Assembly (NCBI RefSeq): GCF_036181745.1
Contig: NZ_CP108080.1
Location: forward strand, 992,001 to 1,056,000
Direction: 5' to 3'
From: Streptomyces sp. NBC_00259
Lineage (GTDB): Bacteria > Actinomycetota > Actinomycetes > Streptomycetales > Streptomycetaceae
DNA length: 64,000 bases
The first letter of the stretch is position 1, and each line of letters begins with the position of its first letter. Positions 7,807 to 16,067 of this stretch are shown here, one piece after another. Made by a program: the position numbers and the translations under genes. The notes beneath the pieces are model-generated. The model was not told the origin of the DNA, did no database searches, and saw only the letters and a program-made list of their open reading frames with translations.

Positions 7807-8576
7807 GCGCAGCGCTGGCGGCGCTGGTCACGGGCTGCGGCAGTGGCACCGACAGCGACACGTCGTCCAAGGCCGGCGCCGACGGCACGAAGGGGAAGCC
7901 GGTCGTGGTCGTCACCACCACCTGGGAAGGCGCCTTCGCGAAGGCCGCGGGCGCCGAGGACGTCACAGTCATCGTGCCCCAGTCCGTGCACCACGCACCC
8001 GACTACGACCCGAAGCCGTCGGACCTCGCGGCGGTCGCCAAGGCCGACTTCGTGCTCTACGCGCCCTTCGAACCGTACGCCGAGAAGATCAAGGAAGCCG
8101 CGGGCTCCAAGGCCGAACTGGTCGAGGTGAACCTCGACAACGACGCCGACAAGGTGAACGCCGAAGTGGCGCGGCTGGGCAAGCTGTTCGGCACCGAGGA
8201 CGCCGCGGCGACGTGGAAGACCACGTTCGCCACGGAGTACGCGAAGCTGTCCAAGGATCTGAAGGCCGCCTGGCCGGGCGGGAAGAGCCCCGACGTGGTC
8301 AGTCAGGTCTTCACCGCGTGGGCGGCGAAGCTGGCGGGTGCGACGACGGTGGGCACCTACGGGCCGGAGGCCGTGACTCCGGCGCAGCTGGCCGAGCTGT
8401 CGCGGAAGAAGCCGCTCCTGGTCCTGGACAACGCACACATGTCGACGGGGACGGTCCTGCCCGACTCCGGTGCCGAGCAGGTGAAGATCGTCAACTATCC
8501 GGGAGATGACTTGGACCTGCTGCCCGTGTACCGCAATGCGGCAGCCGAGCTGGCGAAGGCCATGTCGGGGTCCTAG
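7764..8576 (+). CDS. Metal ABC transporter solute-binding lipoprotein
   Basis: 270 aa with a lipoprotein signal: MARTRGR, a hydrophobic stretch, then the lipobox LVTGC (Cys about residue 23). Mature motifs match cluster A-I binding proteins: VVVTTTWEGAFAKAAG, SVHHAPDYDPKPSD (equivalent of HxYxPxPxD) and DNAHMSTG, with NYPGDDLDLLPVYRNAAAEL at the C-terminus. Only some of the usual three-His metal ligands are evident, so the ion (Zn, Mn or other) is not certain. It lacks the His-rich loop common in zinc-specific relatives. The ATG overlaps the permease end by 43 bp, and a hairpin terminator follows the stop. Confidence 0.8.
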   Translation: MARTRGRITSLLALSAALAALVTGCGSGTDSDTSSKAGADGTKGKPVVVVTTTWEGAFAKAAGAEDVTVIVPQSVHHAPDYDPKPSDLAAVAKADFVLYAPFEPYAEKIKEAAGSKAELVEVNLDNDADKVNAEVARLGKLFGTEDAAATWKTTFATEYAKLSKDLKAAWPGGKSPDVVSQVFTAWAAKLAGATTVGTYGPEAVTPAQLAELSRKKPLLVLDNAHMSTGTVLPDSGAEQVKIVNYPGDDLDLLPVYRNAAAELAKAMSGS

Positions 8577-8610
8577 ACCGACGGCGAGGGCGAGACGGAA
8601 GCCGTCCTCG

Positions 8611-8640
8611 GGCCGGGGACTCCGCACGGGCTCCCCGGCC
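8611..8640 (+). terminator. Terminator of the metal ABC operon
   Basis: GGCCGGGGA and TCCCCGGCC form a perfect 9-bp stem 34 bp after the binding-protein stop. Confidence 0.65.
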
Positions 8641-8852
8641 ATTGGCCCCCTCCGGCACCCCGCGTGATCACGCTCACAGAGAAGCCGGGGCGTGCCACGC
8701 ACGCGGCCGCGTACGCACGTCCTCACCACTCAACGACCGCCCCCGGTCGCAGTGGTGGCACCTCCACGGGGGGGCCGCCGTCTCCGTCCGACGGTTCGAT
8801 GCACCGTGCAGACATAGCTCACCGCCGTGTACATGCTGGATAGGTTGTGCCC

Positions 8853-9467
8853 ATGCGCGGACCGGGACGATGGGCCGGGCGGACCGGAAGAGGTCTGCTC
8901 TGCGCTTCGGCATGCCTGCTTCTGGGCGCGGGGAGCCATGTCTCGGCCGGTGGACGGCTCCCGGGCGCAGGTCCGCTGGCGCTCGTCCTCGCCGCGCTGA
9001 CCGTCCTGGGCGCTGTGCTCTTCGGAAGCCGACGGCGCCGCTTCGATGTCACGATGCTGGCACTGGGCGGGACGCAGTTCTCTCTCCACCTCGGATTCCA
9101 CCAACTGTCGACGCCCGAAGCGGGCCATGCGTCACATCACATGGCAGGCAGGCAGATGGACGCGGCCTCGGCCATGGCTGCGGCGGACATGGCGGGTGCC
9201 GGTGTCGGGCACTCCCTCTCTCCTGCCATGACGTCGGCCCACGCGGTCGCGTTGTTCGGGACCGCGCTGTGCGTGATCTACGGAGAACGTGTCCTGCGAG
9301 GGCTGGCTGCTCTGGTCGTGCCGGCATTCTGCTTCCGCGACCGCCTGGTCCTCCCCGTCGTCCCACGCCGTCGGCCGCCGACCCTGTCATCGGTGCATCC
9401 CCGGTTCGGGGTGCTGCTCGCCCGTTCCCGGACCCGGCGGGGTCCTCCCTCAGTGGCCCCGGCCTGA
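8853..9467 (+). CDS. His/Met-rich membrane protein of unknown function (paralogue of 18536-19345)
   Basis: About 204 aa; not a family I can name. Two N-terminal hydrophobic segments (residues about 13-58), a third containing GGTQFSLHLGFHQLS, then a loop rich in His and Met (GHASHHMAGRQMDAASAM, GVGHSLSPAMTSAH). A fourth helix follows (AVALFGTALCVIYGERVL), then a basic cytoplasmic tail. His/Met loops of this kind usually face the outside and bind copper or another soft metal; that role is inferred. Its neighbour is a PepSY membrane protein. TAGGTT at 8841-8846 places a possible transcription start on the ATG. GTG 8847 is an alternative start. Confidence 0.65.
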   Translation: MRGPGRWAGRTGRGLLCASACLLLGAGSHVSAGGRLPGAGPLALVLAALTVLGAVLFGSRRRRFDVTMLALGGTQFSLHLGFHQLSTPEAGHASHHMAGRQMDAASAMAAADMAGAGVGHSLSPAMTSAHAVALFGTALCVIYGERVLRGLAALVVPAFCFRDRLVLPVVPRRRPPTLSSVHPRFGVLLARSRTRRGPPSVAPA

Positions 9468-9643
9468 CGGCCCCCTCTCCGCGTTCTCCCGCGCCGGCTG
9501 TTCACCGGCGCCGGTGAGGCATGCGTACGGGCGGAGCCGGGCCGGGGTGATCACGTCCCACCGCCACACCGGCGGAAACGTCCTTCATCGGCTTCGCTGC
9601 GTCCCCGGCTCATCCGGCGGACGCGTCCCACTGAGGAGCACGC

Positions 9644-11140
9644 ATGTCTTCCAGAACCGAAGAACCACCACAGAACGACGACGGTCGTACCGACGCCTCT
9701 GGTGTCGCGCCGGCAGCGGTCGCCATCGCCGAGCCCGCCCCGGTCCCTGCGTCCGACCCCGGGAGCGGCCGGTCCTGGCAGGGCGTACGGGCCCTGCTCG
9801 TACGGCTCCACTTCTATGCCGGCGTGTTCGTCGCGCCCTTCCTGATGGTGGCCGCCCTGACCGGGCTGGCCTACACCTTCACGCCGCAGCTGGACCAGTT
9901 GGTCTACGGCGACCAGCTGCGCGTCGAGAAGGTGGGCGAGGCGCCGCGTCCGCTGGCGGCGCAGATAGCCGCCGCCCGGTCCGCCCACCCGGAGGGCACC
10001 CTGGCCTCCGTCATCACCCCGCCCGGGCCGGAGGACACCACGCGGGTGGTGCTGTCGCTGCCGGAGCTCGGTGACAAGCAGCGCACCGTGTTCGTCGACC
10101 CGTACACCGCCGAGGTACAGGGCGAGCTGACCACCTGGTACGGCTCGACGCCGCTCACCACATGGCTCGACGACCTCCACCGCAATCTGCACCTGGGCGA
10201 GACCGGCCGCCTCTACTCGGAGGTCGCCGCGAGCTGGCTCTGGGTGATCGTCGCGGGCGGTCTCGTGCTCTGGCTCGGACGCAGTCGTGGACAGCGGGCC
10301 AAGTCCGCGCGGGGCGTTCTGCTTCCCGACCGCTCCGCCCGGGGTGTGCGCCGCACCCGCAGCCGGCACGCGGCCACGGGCGTGTGGCTGGCACTCGGTC
10401 TGTTCTTCCTGAGCGCCACCGGTCTGACCTGGTCGCACTATGCGGGCGAGCGGTTCGGGCAGTTGCTGGACGCGGCCGAGGGCCACGCGCCCGCGCTGGA
10501 CACGACGCTTCCCGGCGCGGAGCCTCCCGCGGAGGGTGAGGGTGGGGAGCACGCCGGGCACGGCGCCGCCCATGAGCCCGCTTCCGCAGATCCGGCCGAT
10601 TTCGACGCGGCCCTGGCCGTGGCCCGGGACGCCGGTCTCGGCGGAACGGTGGAGGTGACGCCTCCCGCCGACGACGCGAGTACGTGGGTCGTGGCACAGG
10701 GCGACAACGTCTGGCCGGTGCACTACGACCAGGTCGCCGTGGACACCGCCAAGGGCGAGATCACCTCCCACAGCCGGTGGGCGGACTACCCGCTCATGGC
10801 CAAGCTCAGCAAGCTCGGTGTGCAGGGGCACATGGGGATCCTCTTCGGGATCGTCAACCAGATCGTCCTGGCCGTGATCGCGATCGGCCTCATCGCCGTG
10901 ACCGTCTGGGGCTACCGCATGTGGTGGCAGCGTCGCCCGATCCGCGACGACCGCACGGCAGTGGTCGGCAAGGCACCGGCCCGTGGAACCTGGCGGAGGC
11001 TACCGCTGCCCGTGCTCGTCCTGGGCATTCCGGCGGTCGCCGCTCTCGGTTGGGCGCTGCCGGTCTTCGGCGTGACGCTGGCTGCCTTCTTCGTCGTGGA
11101 TGTGGTGGCCGGTCTGGTCCGGCGAGGCCGGGCCGCATAA
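9644..11140 (+). CDS. PepSY-associated TM helix domain membrane protein
   Basis: 498 aa. A disordered N-terminal tail (about 45 residues) is followed by RLHFYAGVFVAPFLMVAALTGLAYTF, the first PepSY_TM helix. A PepSY domain comes next (AAQIAAARSAHPEG, VFVDPYTAEVQGEL), then WLDDLHRNLHLGETGRLYSE and helix 2, a third helix after RHAATGVW, an extracytoplasmic loop with a His-rich patch (GEHAGHGAAHEP) and a second PepSY unit (VAVDTAKGEITSHSRW). GHMGILFGIVNQIVLAV and another helix close the protein. Relatives are linked to iron or copper handling (YpsC/PiuB-like). GAGGAG lies 6 nt before the ATG. It is probably functionally tied to the preceding His/Met-rich gene. Confidence 0.85.
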   Translation: MSSRTEEPPQNDDGRTDASGVAPAAVAIAEPAPVPASDPGSGRSWQGVRALLVRLHFYAGVFVAPFLMVAALTGLAYTFTPQLDQLVYGDQLRVEKVGEAPRPLAAQIAAARSAHPEGTLASVITPPGPEDTTRVVLSLPELGDKQRTVFVDPYTAEVQGELTTWYGSTPLTTWLDDLHRNLHLGETGRLYSEVAASWLWVIVAGGLVLWLGRSRGQRAKSARGVLLPDRSARGVRRTRSRHAATGVWLALGLFFLSATGLTWSHYAGERFGQLLDAAEGHAPALDTTLPGAEPPAEGEGGEHAGHGAAHEPASADPADFDAALAVARDAGLGGTVEVTPPADDASTWVVAQGDNVWPVHYDQVAVDTAKGEITSHSRWADYPLMAKLSKLGVQGHMGILFGIVNQIVLAVIAIGLIAVTVWGYRMWWQRRPIRDDRTAVVGKAPARGTWRRLPLPVLVLGIPAVAALGWALPVFGVTLAAFFVVDVVAGLVRRGRAA

Positions 11141-11153
11141 CGAGCAGTGAGGT

Positions 11154-11183
11154 CCGGAGGGCGGGGCGGACCCTGCCCTCCGG
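11154..11183. terminator. Bidirectional hairpin between PepSY and acyl-CoA ligase genes
   Basis: CCGGAGGGC and GCCCTCCGG give a perfect 9-bp stem lying between two convergent stops (11140 and 11192). Confidence 0.65.
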
Positions 11184-11191
11184 GCCTCGCG

Positions 11192-12934
11192 TCAGCTTGC
11201 CTCGGCCAGTGCAGATGCCGTCTGCCGGCTTTCGGGCGGCGCGGAGTCGACTGTCAGCCGCAGGCGCAGTCCTGCCCGGTCGGGTTTGCCCGCCGGGGTC
11301 AGTGGCAGTTCCGCGATCACCAGAAGGCGCTCCGGGTGCTTGCGCTGCTCGAGTCCCCGCTCCGCCAGGTGCGCGCACAGTGACTCGAGCGTCAGCGCGT
11401 CGGCGGTGCGCGGTACGACGCAGGCCGCGAGGCGCTCGCCCATCACCTCGTCCGGTACGCCGACGCAGACCACGTCGCGTACGAGGGGATGGGTGACCAG
11501 TTCCCGCTCGACCTCCGCGGGACTGATGTTGGCGCCGCCTCGGATGACGACGTCCTTGAGGCGCCCCACGATGTGCAGTGTGCCGTCGCCGTCGAGGTAT
11601 CCGAGGTCGCCGGTGCGTACCCAGCCATCGGGGGTCCTGTAGCGGGCGTCGAGGTCCGGGGTAGCGACGTAGCACAACGGTGTCATCGGGCCGAGCGCGA
11701 TGATCTCCCCGATCGCTCCGTCCGGCAGCTGTTCGTGGGTGGCGGGGTGGGCGATGCGGATGTCGGCGACGCGCGGGTCCGGGCGTCCCGCGACGACACC
11801 ATGGCCGTCGGCCGCCGGGGTGTCGCTGTCCAGCCCGGTGTGGCAGTTGACGCCGTCGGCCGATCCGTAGAGGTTGACGACCGGGCAGCCGAACGCGCGG
11901 GTGGCCTGTTCGGCCGTGGCCTCGTCGAGGGCGGAGCCGCCGAGGACCAGCGCCGTGGGTACGGGCAGTCCCCCACCGGAGCCGTCGGATCGGGAGTCGT
12001 CGAGCCGGGAGGCGTCGGGTCCGGAGGCGTCGAACTCGCCGTCGAGCCGGTCGAGCATCATGCGCACCATCGTGGGCACGCCCAGGATGTGCGTGGGCTC
12101 GTGCTCCCGCATCGCGGCGAGTGCGGCCTCGGGGGTGAAGTGGTCGAGGAGCACGAGTGTTCCACCGTGCCGGGCGAGGGTGACGGCGGTGCCGTTCGAG
12201 CCGAAGGCCGAGGCGAGCGGCACCAGGAACAGGCAGCGCGGCGGGGTCCTGTCGGGCATGAGCGAGGCGAGGAAGTTGCCCCGGCCACCGGCCAGGGCGT
12301 TGTGGGAGTAGGCGACCATCTTCGGCTCGGCCTCGGATCCGGAGGAGACGAGGATGCGGGCCGCGGCGTCCGGGTCGGGGCGTGCCGGGACGAAGGCGCT
12401 CGCGTCCGAGCGCAGCAACCGGGAGAGAGGAACCGTTCCTTCTGGGACGCTGCCGGGCCCTGCCGCGATGACGTGGCGGAGGGCGGGCAGGGCGGAAGCC
12501 AGGGCGAGGAGGTCGGCGGCATGGTGGTTGCCGCGGTGCTCGACGGAAGCGATGACGGCGACGGCCTCTGCCCGGCGCAGCAGGCATTCGGCTTCCAGGA
12601 TGCCGCGGCCGACGGGGAAAGGCAGCGCCACGGCGCCGAGTGCGGCAAGGGCGAGGTCGGCGATGACGGCGTTGCGGTTGTTGGGGAGTTGGACGCCGAC
12701 CACATTGCCCGGGCCTATGCCGAGGTCTCTGAGGCCGGTGGCCAGACATCGCACCTTCCGGTCGAGCGCGGTGTAACAGAGCTTCCCTTTGGCGTCGAGG
12801 ACGGCGGTGCGGTGCAGGTCCGCGATCTGCCGGGCGCGAAAGAGGCTGTAGAGGTCGAGGTCGGGGCAGGTGCCGTCGATCGCCCAGGAGCGGCGGAGGT
12901 CGGCGGGCAGGAGGTCGTGCAGGGCGACGGTCAC
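11192..12934 (-). CDS. AMP-binding acyl-CoA ligase (ANL superfamily)
   Basis: 580 aa with the ANL core motifs. A3 is present as ILVSSGSEAEPK, a variant of the usual TSGTTGxPK in which the second Thr/Gly pair is altered. A5 is NLYGSADG, A7 GWVRTGDLG, A8 GRLKDVVIRGGANISPAEVE, and A10 LPLTPAGKPDR carries the catalytic Lys. The motifs point to an acyl- or aryl-CoA ligase such as cyclohexanecarboxylate-CoA ligase relatives. It starts with GTG inside a 4-bp overlap with the CoA-transferase gene, so the two form one operon. The product would be an acyl-CoA that the divergent dehydrogenase could oxidise. A Ser/Asp/Gly-rich insertion lies near residue 300. Confidence 0.85.
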   Translation of the reverse strand: MTVALHDLLPADLRRSWAIDGTCPDLDLYSLFRARQIADLHRTAVLDAKGKLCYTALDRKVRCLATGLRDLGIGPGNVVGVQLPNNRNAVIADLALAALGAVALPFPVGRGILEAECLLRRAEAVAVIASVEHRGNHHAADLLALASALPALRHVIAAGPGSVPEGTVPLSRLLRSDASAFVPARPDPDAAARILVSSGSEAEPKMVAYSHNALAGGRGNFLASLMPDRTPPRCLFLVPLASAFGSNGTAVTLARHGGTLVLLDHFTPEAALAAMREHEPTHILGVPTMVRMMLDRLDGEFDASGPDASRLDDSRSDGSGGGLPVPTALVLGGSALDEATAEQATRAFGCPVVNLYGSADGVNCHTGLDSDTPAADGHGVVAGRPDPRVADIRIAHPATHEQLPDGAIGEIIALGPMTPLCYVATPDLDARYRTPDGWVRTGDLGYLDGDGTLHIVGRLKDVVIRGGANISPAEVERELVTHPLVRDVVCVGVPDEVMGERLAACVVPRTADALTLESLCAHLAERGLEQRKHPERLLVIAELPLTPAGKPDRAGLRLRLTVDSAPPESRQTASALAEAS

Positions 12935-14718
12935 GTGAAGCTCCAGGGGTCGGGAACGGCGAAGGCACCGTGCGCGTCTCGGCTGATCGAGCCGGCGAAG
13001 CGCGGATCGTGCTGAAGGTCGGCCAGGTCCGTGGTCACGGCGGTGGCAGAGAGGCCGTGTTCGCGTAGCAGCGTGAGCGCCTCGCCGGTGGACATCTGGC
13101 GGAGGTCGTACGCACGGGCCGCGACCGCGCAGGGGTCGGTGGGGGCGATCCAGCCGTCCGCCGTGCGCAGGGGGCGGCGGAATCCGGCCGGTCGCCGCGC
13201 GTTGCCGCCCGTGGCAACGCGGTGCAGTGCGGGTGCGGTGAGGAGATCGGCCGCACCCAGCAGGGAGGAGTCGACGCGGACGCCCTGGCCGGTGCGCTCG
13301 CGCAGCAGCAGTCCCGCGAGGACGGCCTCGGCGCCGAGGAGGCCGCCCAGGACGTCGAGCAGCGTCATCAGGGACGGGGCGGGAGTCTCGTCGGCCGGCC
13401 GGACGGCTGCGCCGACTCCGGTGCGGGCCTGCACCATGAAGTCCGTCCCCATCGGCGCCCCGGGGAGCCGACCGGCCCAGCCGCTGGTGTAGGCGTAGAC
13501 GAGCGCGGGGTTGACGGCGGCCAGGTCGTCCGCGTCGAGGCCGAGTTGGGCGGCCTTGCCCGGGGCCCAGTTGTGCAGGAACACATCGGCATGTGCCGCC
13601 ATCTCCCTCAGCCGACGCCGGTCGGACTCCGCCTTGATGTCCACCTCGACCGCCTTCTTGCCGCGGTTCAGAGCGAGCCAGCGGGCGGAGACGCCTGAAC
13701 AGGCGGGTGGCATCCCGCGCAGCGGATCACCGCCGGGCGGCTCGATCCTGATCACCTCGGCACCCAGCAGCCCCAGCAGATGGGCGGCGAGCGGTGCCTG
13801 GATACGACGGCCCGCCTCCAGCACGGTCAATCCGGACAGCGGCCCGGTCGCGGCAGGGGCGAGTGCTGGGCGACGGTGCCCCGTTCCCCAGGGGGTGAGC
13901 GACCAGAGGGCGGCTCCGTCGTGCTCGGCGGCGCGTGCGGCCAGGGGGTGCAGCGGGCACACCTGCGCACCGGATTCCGACGCCGCCCGGAGTATCCGCG
14001 ACCACGTGTGGGCGAGCGTGATGACGTGCAGCGTCTGCGGGAAGGGGGCGCAGGCTGTGGCGTACCGGAACTGGAAGGGGCGCCACCCGGCCCGTATGGC
14101 GTCGGCCGGCGCGTCAAGGGCGCGCCAGAAGGCGGCCCAGGCTCCGGGGTCCAGCGTCTCCAGCTCGAAGAGGGTGCCGTCGCAGGCGGTGAACGGCGGT
14201 CCGCCGGACGCGAGTTCGACAGCCTCGCCTTCATCGGCTCCGCTCGCGGCGAGGTACTGGGAGACCGTCAGCAGTCCGGCCCGGTCCGCGCTCGTGGCCA
14301 CGCGTGCCGCCGGGCCTCCGCGGGCCTGGCCCAGCAGCCCGGCGAGGAGGCCCTGGACGGTGAGAACGGCTGTCGCGGTGGCGGCGTAGTCGGCGGCGAG
14401 GCCGCCCGGTTCACCGTCGCGCCGACCGTGCACGGCCATGATGCCGGTGGCGGCCTGCGCGGTGGCCTCGTCGGTGATCCCGCTGAGGGCGTCGTCCGCC
14501 CAGGCCACTCGCGCTTCAGCATCGGAGAAGTCTCCTCCGCTCAGCGTGATGCGGGCGGCGCCGCCTTGCTCCGACGGGCCTGGATCCAGGTCCTCGCCGA
14601 CCGCTCCCAGAAGCCGCAGATGCTGAGCCACGAGCCCGGCCGGCTCCGGCGGTCCGGAAGTGTCGAGCCGAAGTCCGTCGAGCGGCCGGACCGTCTGCGT
14701 GGTGGCTGGTGACGCCAT
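12931..14718 (-). CDS. CaiB/BaiF class III CoA-transferase, with a degenerate extra N-terminal half
   Basis: 595 aa, longer than the usual 380-420. Residues about 285-595 are a CaiB/BaiF domain: LSGLTVLEAGRRIQAPLAAHLLGLLGAEVIRIEPPGG, the LNRGKKAVEVDI strand, DVFLHNWAPG and GTDFMVQARTGVG, whose Asp is in the place of the catalytic Asp. The first 280 residues look like a broken second copy (AADYAATATAVLTVQGLLAGLL resembles the middle of the fold) without the catalytic motif. The ATG is preceded by AGGAGAGG. It overlaps the ligase by 4 bp. Likely role: moving CoA between carboxylic acids. Confidence 0.8.
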   Translation of the reverse strand: MASPATTQTVRPLDGLRLDTSGPPEPAGLVAQHLRLLGAVGEDLDPGPSEQGGAARITLSGGDFSDAEARVAWADDALSGITDEATAQAATGIMAVHGRRDGEPGGLAADYAATATAVLTVQGLLAGLLGQARGGPAARVATSADRAGLLTVSQYLAASGADEGEAVELASGGPPFTACDGTLFELETLDPGAWAAFWRALDAPADAIRAGWRPFQFRYATACAPFPQTLHVITLAHTWSRILRAASESGAQVCPLHPLAARAAEHDGAALWSLTPWGTGHRRPALAPAATGPLSGLTVLEAGRRIQAPLAAHLLGLLGAEVIRIEPPGGDPLRGMPPACSGVSARWLALNRGKKAVEVDIKAESDRRRLREMAAHADVFLHNWAPGKAAQLGLDADDLAAVNPALVYAYTSGWAGRLPGAPMGTDFMVQARTGVGAAVRPADETPAPSLMTLLDVLGGLLGAEAVLAGLLLRERTGQGVRVDSSLLGAADLLTAPALHRVATGGNARRPAGFRRPLRTADGWIAPTDPCAVAARAYDLRQMSTGEALTLLREHGLSATAVTTDLADLQHDPRFAGSISRDAHGAFAVPDPWSFT

Positions 14719-14810
14719 GCCTCTCCTCTCCTTGCGCGGCGGTGGCCGAGCGGGGAATGCGCGGAACGCGGGAACCCGGAGGAGCGTGCGCCCGACCAGT
14801 TCCACGGAAA

Positions 14811-14825
14811 GACAGTCGGACTGTC
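14811..14825. promoter_or_regulatory. Perfect palindrome in a divergent promoter region (probable operator)
   Basis: GACAGTC-G-GACTGTC is a perfect 7-1-7 inverted repeat lying 36 bp before the acyl-CoA dehydrogenase ATG and 93 bp before the CoA-transferase start. Its form and place fit a TetR-family operator controlling both directions. No TetR gene is in the window. Confidence 0.5.
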
Positions 14826-14860
14826 GTTCGTACGGGTTCCCGGCAGAGCGGAGAAGAGCG

Positions 14861-16051
14861 ATGGAGAGTCGAGGCGACGTGACGTCCGCTCCCGATGAAC
14901 GCATGGACGACATCGCGGAGTTGAAGACTCGGGTGGCGGCCTTCGTACGGGAGCGGGTCATGCCGTGCGAGCCCGTACTGGACGAAGGCGGCCCCGCCGC
15001 GGCAGCCGTCCTGCGCGATCTGCAGGACCAGGCCCGGAGGGCGGGGCTGTGGGCCATGCCGCTGCCCGTCGAACTGGGTGGCCAGGGGATTCCTCTGCTT
15101 CCGTACTCCCGGTTGGCGGAGGCCGAGGGCGCGAGCGACCACGGTCCGGCCGCCCTGGGCTCCGCTCCCCTGCTGGACGTCCTCATGCTGAAACGCCATG
15201 GCAGCGCCCGCGTACGCGAGCAGTACCTCAAGGCGCTGACCGCAGGTGGGCTCCGCACCTGCTATGCGATGACCGAGCCGGACGTCCCCGGCACGGACCC
15301 GTGCATGACCGGCACCCGTGCCGTGCGGTCGGCGGACGGGAACTGGACCGTCACCGGCCGCAAATGGTTCACCTCCGGGGCCGGGGAGGCCGACCTGGTG
15401 ACCGTCCTCGCCCGCACCGACGGAGACGCATCCGACCGCGCAGGACTCTCCCTCTTCCTCGTCCCCACCGACCGTCCCGGCTTTCGCGTGGTCCGAGAAC
15501 TGCCCGTGCTCGGCGCGGGCGGACAGTGGGAGATCGAGCTGGACCACGTCACCGTCCCGGGCGACCATCTGCTCGGCGAGCGCGGTACGGCCCTCGCCAT
15601 CGCCGGCGAGCGGCTTCAACTCGGCCGCACCTTGCGCTGTCTGCGCTGGCTCGGCCAGGCACAACGGGCCTTCGACCTCATGTGTGAACGCGCCAACGTC
15701 CGTACCGGATCCCGTGGTCCGCTGGCCGGCCGGCAACTGGTCCAGCAGCACGTCTTCGAGTCGCTGCTCGCCATCCGCACCACGCGCCCCCTCGTGCACG
15801 AAGCCGTGGAACGGATCGCGGCCGGACTGGATGCCCCTGTCGAAGTGGGCCTGGCCAAGGTCGCCGCGGCCCGCATGCTGCACCACGTGGTGGACGCGGC
15901 CGTCCAGGTCCACGGCGCCGCCGGGCTCGGCCCGGACACGCCGCTGCCGGCGCTCCTGCGTACCGGGCGGGCCGCCCGGATTCTCGACGGCCCGGACGAG
16001 CTGCACATCACGTCCGTCGCCCGACGGGTCCTGCGCGGCCATAACGCATAG
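14861..16051 (+). CDS. Acyl-CoA dehydrogenase
   Basis: 396 aa, the normal length. Motifs: TCYAMTEPDVPGTDP (the flavin and substrate-binding YAxTEP signature), GNWTVTGRKWFTSGA, LFLVPTDRPGF and the C-terminal FAD/active-site stretch ILDGPDELHITSVARRVL. DGPDExH is the form found in the ACAD10/11-like and CaiA-type branch, where an Asp in this loop replaces the Glu of short-chain enzymes. GGAGAAG lies before the ATG at 14861; the frame is open further back but in low-quality sequence. Divergent from the CoA-transferase/ligase operon, it would desaturate the acyl-CoA that operon makes. Confidence 0.88.
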   Translation: MESRGDVTSAPDERMDDIAELKTRVAAFVRERVMPCEPVLDEGGPAAAAVLRDLQDQARRAGLWAMPLPVELGGQGIPLLPYSRLAEAEGASDHGPAALGSAPLLDVLMLKRHGSARVREQYLKALTAGGLRTCYAMTEPDVPGTDPCMTGTRAVRSADGNWTVTGRKWFTSGAGEADLVTVLARTDGDASDRAGLSLFLVPTDRPGFRVVRELPVLGAGGQWEIELDHVTVPGDHLLGERGTALAIAGERLQLGRTLRCLRWLGQAQRAFDLMCERANVRTGSRGPLAGRQLVQQHVFESLLAIRTTRPLVHEAVERIAAGLDAPVEVGLAKVAAARMLHHVVDAAVQVHGAAGLGPDTPLPALLRTGRAARILDGPDELHITSVARRVLRGHNA

Positions 16052-16067
16052 AGGTACGGCGCCGTTG

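Noticed and set aside
6735..8576. A 613-residue plus frame starting inside the ABC ATPase gene
   Set aside because: Its first part is an out-of-frame reading of the ATPase and permease; only the C-terminal 270 residues are the binding protein, which has its own ATG and lipoprotein signal at 7764.
10890..12968. A 692-residue Arg/Pro-rich minus frame
   Set aside because: Shadow of the acyl-CoA ligase gene in another frame; repeats of Arg-Pro-His are typical of high-GC shadows.
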